A stretch of 64,000 nt of DNA, taken from assembly GCA_026418455.1 (NCBI GenBank), contig JAOABH010000002.1, forward strand, positions 1 to 64,000, read 5' to 3'. Under the pieces are notes generated by a model. It saw only the letters and a program-made list of their open reading frames with translations. It ran no database searches and was not told where the DNA came from. Origin of the DNA: Hydrogenothermaceae bacterium (lineage in GTDB: Bacteria; Aquificota; Aquificia; Aquificales; Hydrogenothermaceae). Both the position numbers and the translations under genes were made by a program. Each line of letters opens with the position of its first letter. The first letter of the stretch is position 1. Shown piece by piece: positions 43,329 to 53,366 of the stretch.

Positions 43329-44792
43329 ATGAGAACTTCGAGTTTAACAAAGATACAGTATGCAAATATGCTATCCATAGGTATATTTTCTGTTGCGCTG
43401 GTTGTAGAGGTATACAAACATGGATTTGATTTTATCCGGATTTTAAACATTATCAACTTTTTAACGGCGTGGTATATTTTCATAAATATAAGAAAAGTCC
43501 AAGGTTTTATAAAGAGAGCCTCCCATGTAATCAAAGAAGCTGAAAGGGGCAACCTTGAAAACAGACTTGTTAGAGAGAGAGAAGGTGGGGAGCTTTTACA
43601 ACTTGCTTATGATATTAACTACTTGCTTGATCAGGTGGAAGTTTTTATGAGAGAGATAAAATCACCTATAGAGAAGGCTTCTCAGAGGAAGTACTGGAGA
43701 AAAGTGATAAGTGATGGTTTTACTGGTGTATTTAGGAATTTAGCGGAAGCGCTAAAATCACCTTTATCAGCCATAGAAAATAATGATAGATTTATAGAAA
43801 AAACATTACTCAATGAGCAGTTAGGTAAGTTGGGTGGGGGTATATCGGCAAACTTACTTATTATTAATCAAGACTTAAATAAAGTGGTAAAAGATATAGA
43901 AGAGATAAAGAAAGACAGCCAAAAAACTTCACAGATATCAAAGGAAGGTATAAAACAGGTTGACAGTATTGTTAAGGACCTTCAAGGTGTTATAGATATG
44001 ATTAACCAATCAAATAAAGTTATAGTGGCGTTAGCAGAAAAAACCACAAACATAACAGAGATAGTCAATCTCATAAAAGATATAGCGGATCAGACAAACT
44101 TACTGGCTTTAAATGCAGCAATAGAAGCTGCAAGAGCCGGAGAGATGGGAAGGGGTTTTGCGGTTGTTGCAGATGAAGTGAGGAAACTGGCTGAGAGAAC
44201 TCAGAAGGCTACAGAAGAAGTATCTAAGGTAATAGGAGAACTTCAAGATCAATCAAGAGAGACAGCCAGAGAGTCAGAAAAGATGGTTAATACGGCACAG
44301 TCAGCAACAAAAGAGATAGAAAAATTTAGAAACATCATCTCAGAATTTGAGAAATCTGCAGACTCAACTGCACAACTAGCAACAGTTATATCAGATGAAG
44401 CTTTCCTATCGGCAAGGAAACTTGACCATATAATCTTTAAAAACAAGGTCTATTCTTCTGTAATTAATGAAAATGTAGAAGAAGAGTTTAAAGATCATAC
44501 ACAGTGTGCCTTTGGAAAGTGGTATTACTCTGATCTATCTAAGAAGTTCCAAACAGTCCCTTCGTTTAAACGTATAGAAGAGCCCCACAGACAGTTCCAT
44601 GAAGTCTTACTTGATGTCGTTAAGCTTGTTCAAAGTGGAGAAGATTTACTTAAACATAAGGAGTTTGTTGTTGAGAAATTATCAAAAGCGGAAGATATAT
44701 CTCAAAATCTGTTTAAGATTTTAGATTCAATAATCGTTGAGGAACTGGAAAGTCAGAAAGATTTAAATAAGGAGGGAATAAGCCATGCATGA
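43329..44792 (+). CDS. Methyl-accepting chemotaxis protein, TM-HAMP-MCP-CZB (CetA-like)
   Basis: Two N-terminal TM helices with minimal loop; [59 protein letters not shown]. Confidence 0.9.
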   Translation: MRTSSLTKIQYANMLSIGIFSVALVVEVYKHGFDFIRILNIINFLTAWYIFINIRKVQGFIKRASHVIKEAERGNLENRLVREREGGELLQLAYDINYLLDQVEVFMREIKSPIEKASQRKYWRKVISDGFTGVFRNLAEALKSPLSAIENNDRFIEKTLLNEQLGKLGGGISANLLIINQDLNKVVKDIEEIKKDSQKTSQISKEGIKQVDSIVKDLQGVIDMINQSNKVIVALAEKTTNITEIVNLIKDIADQTNLLALNAAIEAARAGEMGRGFAVVADEVRKLAERTQKATEEVSKVIGELQDQSRETARESEKMVNTAQSATKEIEKFRNIISEFEKSADSTAQLATVISDEAFLSARKLDHIIFKNKVYSSVINENVEEEFKDHTQCAFGKWYYSDLSKKFQTVPSFKRIEEPHRQFHEVLLDVVKLVQSGEDLLKHKEFVVEKLSKAEDISQNLFKILDSIIVEELESQKDLNKEGISHA

Positions 44793-45030
44793 AGAGTTTA
44801 ACCAACTTAATCAACTTATAGAGCAGATAAGAAAGATAGCAAAACAGAGTAATTTACTGGCTTTAAATGCAGCAATAGAGGCTGCAAGGGTAGGGGAGGT
44901 TGGAAAGGGATTCTCTGTAGTTGCAAGTGAGTTTAGAAAACTTGCCGATAACACAAATAAGATAGCCTTTGAGATAGAATCAGCTGTGGATAAGCTAAAG
45001 GAGAAGTTAGAGAACTGTAAGGAGGGGTAA
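44785..45030 (+). CDS. Mini-MCP: isolated chemoreceptor signalling hairpin tip (81 aa)
   Basis: [81 protein letters not shown]. Confidence 0.8.
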   Translation: MHEEFNQLNQLIEQIRKIAKQSNLLALNAAIEAARVGEVGKGFSVVASEFRKLADNTNKIAFEIESAVDKLKEKLENCKEG

Positions 45031-45977
45031 TGATGCAAGATTATGGACTTCCGGAGATACTGAAAACCGGCCAGAACGAACTCGAGATAATAGATTTTAG
45101 ATTATACGAAGACAGAGAAGAGGGTATCTACGAGTGGATACTTGGGGTCAATGTTGCCAAGGTGAGAGAAGTTTTGAGAATGCCTACCTTGACGAGGGTC
45201 CCAAATATGCCAAAAGAGATAGAAGGTATGGCAGAGATAAGGGGAGAACTCATACCAGTTATAAGTCTTGCAAAATGGATGGGAGTTCCTGAACCCATAG
45301 AAAGGAAGAGATATCTTCTCTTTATGGAGTTTTTAAGGGAGAAAGTAGGAGTCATTATCCACAGAGCTAACAGAATAAGAAGGATATCCTGGCAGGATAT
45401 AAAAAAAGCTCCGGATGTTTTAAATAGTAGATTAAACGGAAGGATTACAGGAGTTGTAGATGTAGAAGATGGATTGTTACTTGTCCTTGACTTTGAAGGA
45501 ATACTCAACGATATGAATCTTCTTCAGGTCTTTAATCTACCTACACAACAAGAAAAGAGAGAAGCAAGGGAAAAACTCAGGATATTAGTTGCAGAAGATT
45601 CAGCAGTTGCAAGGAAGATAATAAAAGATATTTTGGAATCCGCAGGACACGAAGTTATCTCGACAGAAAGTGGAAAACAGGCTTGGGAAAAGTTAAATCA
45701 GATGTTCCAAGAGGCAAGTGGTTATGGAAAAAATATAAGGGATTACATAGATCTGGTATTAACAGACATAGAGATGCCGGAGATGGACGGACTTACTCTT
45801 ACAAAACTGATAAAGGAAACTCCGGGATTTCTTAACTTACCTGTAATCGTAAATACAACCTTGTCAGATGAAGCAAATCAACAGAAAGCAAAGACAGTAG
45901 GTGCAGATGACTATCTTGTTAAATTTGATGCAAAACATCTACTTGAACTTGTAGAGAAGTATGGAGGTGGGCAATGA
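45030..45977 (+). CDS. cheV: Chemotaxis protein CheV (CheW-REC)
   Basis: CheW-like NVAKVREVLRMPTLTRVPNMPKEIEGMAEIRGELIPVISLAKWMG; REC LVLTDIEMPEMDGLTL. Confidence 0.92.
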   Translation: MMQDYGLPEILKTGQNELEIIDFRLYEDREEGIYEWILGVNVAKVREVLRMPTLTRVPNMPKEIEGMAEIRGELIPVISLAKWMGVPEPIERKRYLLFMEFLREKVGVIIHRANRIRRISWQDIKKAPDVLNSRLNGRITGVVDVEDGLLLVLDFEGILNDMNLLQVFNLPTQQEKREAREKLRILVAEDSAVARKIIKDILESAGHEVISTESGKQAWEKLNQMFQEASGYGKNIRDYIDLVLTDIEMPEMDGLTLTKLIKETPGFLNLPVIVNTTLSDEANQQKAKTVGADDYLVKFDAKHLLELVEKYGGGQ

Positions 45978-47911
45978 TACCTGATGAACTTAGAGAGATC
46001 TTCGAAGAGTTTATAGTAGAAGCAAATGAACATCTTGAAAGTTTAGAAGCGAAACTGTTGGAACTTGAGAAGGATCCAGAAAATCAAGATCTAATAAATG
46101 CTGCATTTAGAAGTATGCATACACTAAAAGGTGGAGCTGGTTTTTTAGGGTTAACGGCTATAGTAGAAACAGCCCATAAGGCAGAGGATCTACTTGGTAA
46201 GATAAAAGAGGGAAAGTTAAAGTTTAGTCATGAGATATCTGAAGCATTACTTAAAACAGTTGACTTTATCAAAGAAGCTATAAGATTCTATGAAGATGGA
46301 GAATCCGTAGAGGCACCAAAAGATCTTATAAATCACCTACTAAAACTTCAAAATGAACAACCTATTGAAGAAACTGAAAATGGCGATATAACCCTTGATA
46401 ATCTACTTGATAAATACGGACTATCAAATCTAAAAGGAAAACCCATTGAAGATATCTTAGAGGAACTTGTATTACTTCCTCCAAACAAAAGACCACAGGA
46501 GATAGTAGATTTTATAGATAAGATGATATCCTCACCTCAACCTGCTCCTGCTGATTTAGTCCAAAAACTTGAGGAAGAAACGGCTCAACAGATGCTTCAG
46601 ATAGTAGAGGAAGAGATAGTAGAAAGAAGCTTAAAAGAAGAACCACAGGAAGAGGAAGATATCAAACCTAAACAAAAAGAAGAGACAGCTAAACCGGCAG
46701 AACCTCAGAAAAAAGATGTAAAAAGAGAGGAAGAAGAGAGGGTTTTAAGGATAGATGTCCAAAAGATAGAAAATCTTATGAACTTAGTAGGAGAACTTGT
46801 CCTTGACAGAAACAGGCTTATAAGAACAGTAAATGAGATGGTTCAAAATACAGCACCAAACAAATACACAGAAGAGATAGAGTCTATAGCATCTTCCATA
46901 GATAAGATAGTAGGAGATCTTCAACTTGCGGTTATGAAAACCAGAATGCAACCTGTTAAAAGACTATTCCAAAAATTCAGCAGAGTTGTAAGAGATCTCT
47001 CGAAGGTAGTAGGAAAAGAAGTGGAGCTTATTATACAAGGTGAAGATACAGAAATGGATAAGTCCATATTAGAAAAACTTGAGGAGCCACTGGTTCATCT
47101 TGTTAGAAACTCCCTTGACCACGGACTTGAAACTCCGGAAGAGAGAAAAGTATTAGGTAAACCTCCAGTAGGAAAACTTATATTGAGAGCTTACTATCAG
47201 GGAGATAGAGTTTATCTGGAAGTAGAAGATGACGGAAGAGGTATAGACCCTGCAAAAGTTGCCCAGAAAGCCCTTGAAAAAGGACTTGTTACAAAGGAAC
47301 AACTGGAGAAAATGACAGAGAAAGATATACTAAGATTAGTATTTATACCAGGATTTTCCACAAAAGAACAGGTATCGGAGATATCAGGAAGAGGGGTAGG
47401 TATGGATGCCGTTATGAACACAGTCCTTAACTTCAGAGGAACCATAGATATATGGAGTGAAAAAGGAAAAGGAACAAAGATATCAATGGCATTCCCGCTT
47501 ACAGTTGGAATAATAAGGTCTTTACTTGTCTCTGTAAGTGGAAGGAGATTTGCCATACCTATATTCCTCGTTACAGAGATAATACCTGCAGAAACAGCTG
47601 AAGTAAAATCTCTATCAGGGAAAAATGTTTTAATACTAAGAAACCATGCTCTTCCTCTTATCAATATATACGAGATGCTTCATATACCACCTTCAAATAC
47701 CGGTTATATTATAGTATGTCTTATAGGAAACCAAAGGATAGCCTTCACTGTTGAGGATCTTTTCGGAGATGAGGAGATTGTTGTCAAACCTCTGGGTAAA
47801 ATATTCGGAGATTTACACGGCATATCCGGAGCCACAATAACCGGAGATGGGAAAATAGTCCTTATATTGGATATAGTGGAACTTTTAAAGAATAGGAATT
47901 TCAGAGTGTAA
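45974..47911 (+). CDS. cheA: Chemotaxis histidine kinase CheA
   Basis: Hpt FRSMHTLKGGAGFLGL; LVHLVRNSLDHGLE; DDGRGIDP; GRGVGMDAV; C-terminal CheW-like domain. Confidence 0.96.
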   Translation: MIPDELREIFEEFIVEANEHLESLEAKLLELEKDPENQDLINAAFRSMHTLKGGAGFLGLTAIVETAHKAEDLLGKIKEGKLKFSHEISEALLKTVDFIKEAIRFYEDGESVEAPKDLINHLLKLQNEQPIEETENGDITLDNLLDKYGLSNLKGKPIEDILEELVLLPPNKRPQEIVDFIDKMISSPQPAPADLVQKLEEETAQQMLQIVEEEIVERSLKEEPQEEEDIKPKQKEETAKPAEPQKKDVKREEEERVLRIDVQKIENLMNLVGELVLDRNRLIRTVNEMVQNTAPNKYTEEIESIASSIDKIVGDLQLAVMKTRMQPVKRLFQKFSRVVRDLSKVVGKEVELIIQGEDTEMDKSILEKLEEPLVHLVRNSLDHGLETPEERKVLGKPPVGKLILRAYYQGDRVYLEVEDDGRGIDPAKVAQKALEKGLVTKEQLEKMTEKDILRLVFIPGFSTKEQVSEISGRGVGMDAVMNTVLNFRGTIDIWSEKGKGTKISMAFPLTVGIIRSLLVSVSGRRFAIPIFLVTEIIPAETAEVKSLSGKNVLILRNHALPLINIYEMLHIPPSNTGYIIVCLIGNQRIAFTVEDLFGDEEIVVKPLGKIFGDLHGISGATITGDGKIVLILDIVELLKNRNFRV

Positions 47912-47918
47912 GGGGGAT

Positions 47919-48392
47919 ATGATGGAACTTGTAAAATCACAGGAGAAAAAGCCGGTAATATACGGACAGGAAACAATTAAAATACATGAATTTTTAGGTG
48001 TAAAGCTTGAAGGTGAGTTTATGGGAATATCTCTGAAACATGTCCTTGAAATATCAAAAAATTTAGAAATATTTCCTGTTCCACTGACTCCGTCTTACAT
48101 AAAAGGTGTTGTAAATTTAAGAGGTGAGATACTTCCAGTAGTATCAATAAAAGAGATGATAGGAATGCCTCAACATACAGAAACCACTAGACTCATAATC
48201 CTTGAAACAAAACTTGGAAAACTTGCAGTAGAGGTTGACTCAGTCTATGGAGTAGTAAGGATAAAGGAAGACCAGCTTGAACCAAACCCTATGAACACAA
48301 TATACAGTGATTATCTCTCAAATGTAGCTCAGATTAAAGAAGGATTTATAAGTATAATAGATTTAGAAAAACTTTTCCCTGAAAGGGAGTAG
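47919..48392 (+). CDS. cheW: Chemotaxis adaptor CheW
   Basis: ISLKHVLEISKNLEIFPVPLTPSYIKGVVNLRGEILPVVSIKEMIG. Confidence 0.93.
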   Translation: MMELVKSQEKKPVIYGQETIKIHEFLGVKLEGEFMGISLKHVLEISKNLEIFPVPLTPSYIKGVVNLRGEILPVVSIKEMIGMPQHTETTRLIILETKLGKLAVEVDSVYGVVRIKEDQLEPNPMNTIYSDYLSNVAQIKEGFISIIDLEKLFPERE

Positions 48393-48872
48393 ATGAGTAG
48401 CCTCTTTATGAGAAAGATGGTAGAGTTTATAAGTTATAAAAGGATGGAACTTTTTCAGGGGATGTTTTATAAACTTTTTGAGAAGTATAACGGAGATTGG
48501 GATAGGTTTGTAGATGATTGGTTTGAAAAATACTCCTATATAACATTAAAAGAGTATTTTATAGAAGATACTTTTAAAGAAGATTTTGAAGATTTTTACA
48601 AAAAAAGAAAAAATGTTTTGAAGGCATACATAAAAGCTTATTGGTCTTTTTGTATGAATCCTCAAAGCAAACCGGCTCATATTAAATCCTCAATGGAGTT
48701 CTTTGGTTTAGAAAAATTAGATGAAAAAGAGTTAAAGAAGAAGTATAGGGAGATGGTAAAACAGTATCATCCGGATACTCACCCAGATAAAAAATTTGCA
48801 ACCCAGAAGATGGTAGAGATAAACCATCATTATCAGATATTAAAAGCTTTTATTAAAAAGGTTGGAGGATAA
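48393..48872 (+). CDS. J-domain protein with novel N-terminal region
   Basis: C-terminal ELKKKYREMVKQYHPDTHPDKKFATQKMVEINHHYQIL includes the HPD motif. Confidence 0.85.
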   Translation: MSSLFMRKMVEFISYKRMELFQGMFYKLFEKYNGDWDRFVDDWFEKYSYITLKEYFIEDTFKEDFEDFYKKRKNVLKAYIKAYWSFCMNPQSKPAHIKSSMEFFGLEKLDEKELKKKYREMVKQYHPDTHPDKKFATQKMVEINHHYQILKAFIKKVGG

Positions 48873-48873
48873 C

Positions 48874-49431
48874 ATGGAAGATGTAAAAAAGATCCTATCA
48901 AGCATCCTAAACGAGGCAAAAGTACTTGAAGAGAAGATAGAACAGATAGGTGCTGCTGCAAGACGTACCGGAGAAGTGGTTGCTCCTTCTGCATCTGAAA
49001 GTCTAAGAGAAGTTATTAAATTTACAGAAGAAAGTGCCAACAAGATAATACAGCAGATAGACAAAGTAGAACAGAACTGTCACGAGATAGATAAAACAGT
49101 AGAGGAACTGTTATCCCTAAACCCTATAAACTCAATTAAAGAAAAGTTAAACTTAATAAAAGAAAAAAATCAAGAGAACATGAATATACTCATCAAAGTT
49201 TATGAGCTTTTCTCTTTCCAAGATTTATCAGCTCAACAGATAAAGGAAGTTATAAATATCCTTGAAGAGACTAAAAAACAACTTCTTGCCTTAGCTGTCA
49301 ATTCAATTGAGTCCTCTAATTTACCTCAGGAAACAAAAGAGATGGCTAAGGGTAAGGTTCACGAAATTCTCTCAGGAGATAGAATCTTCCAGGAAGATGT
49401 TGATAGACTTTTAGAAGAATTAGGACTATAA
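48874..49431 (+). CDS. cheZ: CheZ-like chemotaxis phosphatase
   Basis: Catalytic-like YELFSFQDLSAQQIKEVINIL and C-terminal CheY-binding-like QEDVDRLLEELGL; start MEDVKK after GGAGG preferred to the 48862 start. Confidence 0.8.
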   Translation: MEDVKKILSSILNEAKVLEEKIEQIGAAARRTGEVVAPSASESLREVIKFTEESANKIIQQIDKVEQNCHEIDKTVEELLSLNPINSIKEKLNLIKEKNQENMNILIKVYELFSFQDLSAQQIKEVINILEETKKQLLALAVNSIESSNLPQETKEMAKGKVHEILSGDRIFQEDVDRLLEELGL

Positions 49432-49443
49432 AGGAGGAAGAAG

Positions 49444-49839
49444 ATGGGATTTCCAACAAATGCAAAGATATTAACAGTAGATGATATGGCAACTATGAGA
49501 AAGATAATAAAGAGTTTACTTACACAACTTGGATATACTGATGTAGAGGAAGCAGAAAACGGAAAAGATGCACTTTATAAACTTAAACAAAACAAGTATG
49601 ACCTCGTTTTACTTGATTGGAATATGCCGGAGATGGACGGCATAACATTTCTTCAAGAGATAAGGAAAGACCCAGAACTTAAAAATATACCGGTTATAAT
49701 GGTAACTGCAGAGGCAAAAAAGGAAAATGTCCTCCTTGCAATCCAAAGCGGTGCAAACAACTACATAGTCAAGCCTTTTACAGCAGAAACATTAAAAGAG
49801 AAGATGGATAAAGTATGGCAACAGATCAATGGAGGTTAA
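49444..49839 (+). CDS. cheY: Chemotaxis response regulator CheY
   Basis: [55 protein letters not shown]. Confidence 0.95.
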   Translation: MGFPTNAKILTVDDMATMRKIIKSLLTQLGYTDVEEAENGKDALYKLKQNKYDLVLLDWNMPEMDGITFLQEIRKDPELKNIPVIMVTAEAKKENVLLAIQSGANNYIVKPFTAETLKEKMDKVWQQINGG

Positions 49840-51422
49840 CAGCCTTGAAAACAATTAAATCAAAAGTTATTGTGGGCTTTATAGTTTTGCTTACAATCGG
49901 TGGTATAGCTAATTTAACATTTATAAAAAACCTAACAGATGAACTTGAGAAAAAAAACTATACAAAGTATCTGAGTATAATCTCAGATCTCGCGTTTATG
50001 GAACTCCGTGAAGCAATGAATACAGGAGACCCAGCTGTTGTAGAAAAAACTGTAGAAAGACTTAGACACAAAGATTTAAAAAGGCTTGAAGTTTATAAAT
50101 CTACAAAGATTGAGCAACTATTCAATATACCTAAAACACAGATAGATGACTCAGAGGTTGAAAAAATATTCAGAAATAACATTTCAAAGGATGTTTTTTA
50201 TCAAAGAGGAGATGATATAACTTTATACAAACCTATACCTGCCTCTTCTTCTTGCTTAGCTTGTCATACGAATGTATCCGAAGGAGAAATCCTCGGTGTT
50301 ATAAAAATAACAAAATCTTTAAAAAATGAGTATGAGTTTGTAAAAACTAGCCTCATCTATTTCTCTGGATTTGTTGTGTTAGCATCAGTTATTGGGCTTT
50401 TTGTAATAATCACATTCTTAACTATATACATTTTGAAACCTCTTTCCAATTTAAGAGATCTTTCGAAAGATCTTTCTGAAGGAGAAGGAGATCTAACAAA
50501 AAGACTTAACGTAGACAGGGAAGATGAAATTGGTGACGTTGCTAAATATATTAATAGATTTATAGAAAAAGTTCAAAACAGCATATCTCTTATAAAAGAA
50601 GAGGTCTCAACTTTATATAGAGAAACATCTCAAATATCTACTTCCTCAAATCTCATAGATGAAAATGCGGTTAAACAGTATTCTGCAGTAAATAATTTAA
50701 AATCAATTATGGATAAAGTGTTAGCAAAATCTATCGAAGCAAAAGATGTAGCAGAAACGACATATTTGACAACATCGGAAAGTATAAGTAACATTCAACC
50801 TGTATTCACAGATCTATCAGAAATAGCAAAACAGATGAATAAGACAGCTTATGAAGAAAAGCAGTTAGCGGCAGAAGTTAAAAGTATGATAGATACAACT
50901 GGTAATATTAAAAATATTCTTGAGATAATTAAATCTATTTCCGAACAGACAAACCTCTTGGCCTTAAATGCAGCAATAGAGGCAGCAAGAGCCGGAGAGA
51001 TGGGAAGAGGTTTTGCTGTTGTTGCGGAAGAAGTAAGAAAATTATCAGAGAAAACTCAAAATAGCATAGCAGAGATAGAAAAAACAATAGAGTTCGTAGT
51101 ATCTAAGATAGTTAATGTGAGCTCTAATATATTACAGAACGTTGAGAATGTTGAAGTTATAAACAATAAAATCTCTCAAATTATGGTAAAAATTGACGAT
51201 ATAAAAGTTAAATTACAGGAAATATTAGAGAAATCTAAAGTATCCTTAAACTCTTCAGAAGAGGTATTTAGAAGTATAAAAGAGGCTTCTATGGAGATAG
51301 AAGAGATATCAAAACTGGCTACTTTGACAAAAGAAGAGTCCGACACTTTGAAAGAAGTAGCAAATCAGCTTCTTAACCTAAGTAATCAACTTAATAAAGA
51401 GATATCAAAATTTAAAACTTAA
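49815..51422 (+). CDS. Membrane methyl-accepting chemotaxis protein with periplasmic c-type heme motif
   Basis: TM - periplasmic domain with CLACH - TM - HAMP - [36 protein letters not shown]; likely real start TTG before [11 protein letters not shown]. Confidence 0.88.
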   Translation: MATDQWRLTALKTIKSKVIVGFIVLLTIGGIANLTFIKNLTDELEKKNYTKYLSIISDLAFMELREAMNTGDPAVVEKTVERLRHKDLKRLEVYKSTKIEQLFNIPKTQIDDSEVEKIFRNNISKDVFYQRGDDITLYKPIPASSSCLACHTNVSEGEILGVIKITKSLKNEYEFVKTSLIYFSGFVVLASVIGLFVIITFLTIYILKPLSNLRDLSKDLSEGEGDLTKRLNVDREDEIGDVAKYINRFIEKVQNSISLIKEEVSTLYRETSQISTSSNLIDENAVKQYSAVNNLKSIMDKVLAKSIEAKDVAETTYLTTSESISNIQPVFTDLSEIAKQMNKTAYEEKQLAAEVKSMIDTTGNIKNILEIIKSISEQTNLLALNAAIEAARAGEMGRGFAVVAEEVRKLSEKTQNSIAEIEKTIEFVVSKIVNVSSNILQNVENVEVINNKISQIMVKIDDIKVKLQEILEKSKVSLNSSEEVFRSIKEASMEIEEISKLATLTKEESDTLKEVANQLLNLSNQLNKEISKFKT

Positions 51423-51432
51423 GGAGTTTGAG

Positions 51433-53292
51433 ATGGGATTGTTTGGTTTTGGAGGAAAGAAAGAAGAGCCCAAAAAAACAGAAGAAAAAAAATCCGCAAT
51501 AGAGATAGATGATAGATGGAATAGATACTATTTAAAAGATATCCAAGCTTCTGATGTGGGAAGTATAGTTTATATTACAAAAAACGTGGCTTATATAAAG
51601 ACATTTAAAGAAAATAAAGAACTTAAACCGGGAATGTTTCTTCATCTTGAACTAAACGGTAAAAAGTATAAAACTCAGATAGTTGATTCTTCAGAAACAG
51701 ATATAACAGCAGGATTTTTAGAAGAGTTTAATGATATAGAATTTATAAAAAAACATACAAACTTGATTCAAGAAAAAAAACCTATAAAAAAAATATCTAT
51801 AACAGCAAAAGATATAGAAAACGAAAAGATATCTTCAGATTTAATAACACTTTTCAACCTACTTACAGAGATTGAAGATCCAAATACAGATGCAATTCAT
51901 CTAAAACTTCTCTTTGATCTTTTACCACCCTTAAGAAATAAAGTTATAGAGATTGCAAATAGTGTATCAGAGGGAGCTACAGAAGAGATAAAAGATATAG
52001 AAACTGCAATTTTAAGATTAGGATTTGACAAATTAAAGAAAGTAGTAAGTGAGTACTTTGATTTATTTATCGCTAACTACAAACCCCAAATAGAGAATTT
52101 TGAAAATATGAGCCAACTTAATTTAACAAAAGTTGAAGCGTATAAAAGAGTCGCTCCGTATCTATCTTTCCAGATAAAGAGAAAAGCCGGAATAATACTT
52201 TTTCTCTTAGATGTTGTCTCTTCCGCAGCAACAATTTTTGCAAAGAAAGACGAAAATTATAAAAATATACTTAAAAACAGTGTTTATTTTTACTCCTATC
52301 CATTGCGTCAGTATGAGAGAAATATATTTGGAGAAGACTTTTTACATACAAACTATGAGTTTATCAAATCAAAAATAAAACCATTGGTAGAAGTATATGA
52401 CAGTTATAAATTAGGACATGTCTTTATGTATCCATTTCTAACAGTAGAAAAAGAGGCTTTAAATTTTTCAAATAGAAATCTAAAGAGAGCATATATCTAT
52501 TATCTCTCTTTCCTTATGGTGAACAATCTTGTATATAACGACAAAAAAAGTGGTTATATACTCTACAATAGACTCAGAAGATTTGGAATGTCGGTAAATG
52601 AAGCAGTGGATTTCTTAAACGAGATTGTGTTTACTGTAAATAAAGCTTTATCAAACATAGGAATAAAGCCATTTTTAAGGTCTCCATCTCCACCATCTTA
52701 CACATTGGATGTCACTAAAGTATTCCCTGAAACGTCGGATTTCAAAAACTTGATAGATAATTACAAAAAAATAGCTCAAGGTAAAGAGAATAGATTAGTA
52801 ATCAGAACTCAAGATATAAATTTCTCTTCACTACTCTTTTGGTATCTGACAAATGACAACAGTATAGGGCTTTCAGCCAAAACTTTTGCAGTAATTCCAG
52901 CAAGGTCTATCCAAAATCCTGATAGTTTACTTGTTGAGAACCTTTCATCTTTTGACATACTTTACTTTAAAGGTATAGATGAACTTGACCCAACTCTTTA
53001 CAGAGAGTTTTATAAACTTTGGAAAAATTTTGAAGGTGTAATAATAACAGATTTCTCTTACTATTCTTTTATGGATTATGACTCCCAGAAAATACAGCTC
53101 TTTCACATATTAAAAGACAAAAAAATAGATGCCCCACTTTTAACGGAAAACAGGAAAGCATATGAGTTTATGGTTAAATATATATTAGATGAATATACAT
53201 GGCTTACCGGTAAAACAGACTATAAAAATTTAGAAAATGTATATAAGATAATTTATAGTATGGACTCTGTGTGGACAGAAATCTTTGAATGA
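51433..53292 (+). CDS. Hypothetical protein at the end of the chemosensory operon, possible PilZ/HDOD-like parts
   Basis: 619-aa ORF with RBS; N-terminal small beta-barrel-like GMFLHLELNGKKYKTQIVDSSETDI; remainder helical without recognised motif. Confidence 0.6.
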   Translation: MGLFGFGGKKEEPKKTEEKKSAIEIDDRWNRYYLKDIQASDVGSIVYITKNVAYIKTFKENKELKPGMFLHLELNGKKYKTQIVDSSETDITAGFLEEFNDIEFIKKHTNLIQEKKPIKKISITAKDIENEKISSDLITLFNLLTEIEDPNTDAIHLKLLFDLLPPLRNKVIEIANSVSEGATEEIKDIETAILRLGFDKLKKVVSEYFDLFIANYKPQIENFENMSQLNLTKVEAYKRVAPYLSFQIKRKAGIILFLLDVVSSAATIFAKKDENYKNILKNSVYFYSYPLRQYERNIFGEDFLHTNYEFIKSKIKPLVEVYDSYKLGHVFMYPFLTVEKEALNFSNRNLKRAYIYYLSFLMVNNLVYNDKKSGYILYNRLRRFGMSVNEAVDFLNEIVFTVNKALSNIGIKPFLRSPSPPSYTLDVTKVFPETSDFKNLIDNYKKIAQGKENRLVIRTQDINFSSLLFWYLTNDNSIGLSAKTFAVIPARSIQNPDSLLVENLSSFDILYFKGIDELDPTLYREFYKLWKNFEGVIITDFSYYSFMDYDSQKIQLFHILKDKKIDAPLLTENRKAYEFMVKYILDEYTWLTGKTDYKNLENVYKIIYSMDSVWTEIFE

Positions 53293-53366
53293 TAAATCTA
53301 CTTGAAAAGAAACAGTTTATAATTTTATAATTGACAATTAAATCTAAATAGGTGTAAATAGAAAGA

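Noticed and set aside
47212-47664. 150-aa minus-strand ORF inside cheA
   Set aside because: Antisense to conserved CheA catalytic region; no independent support
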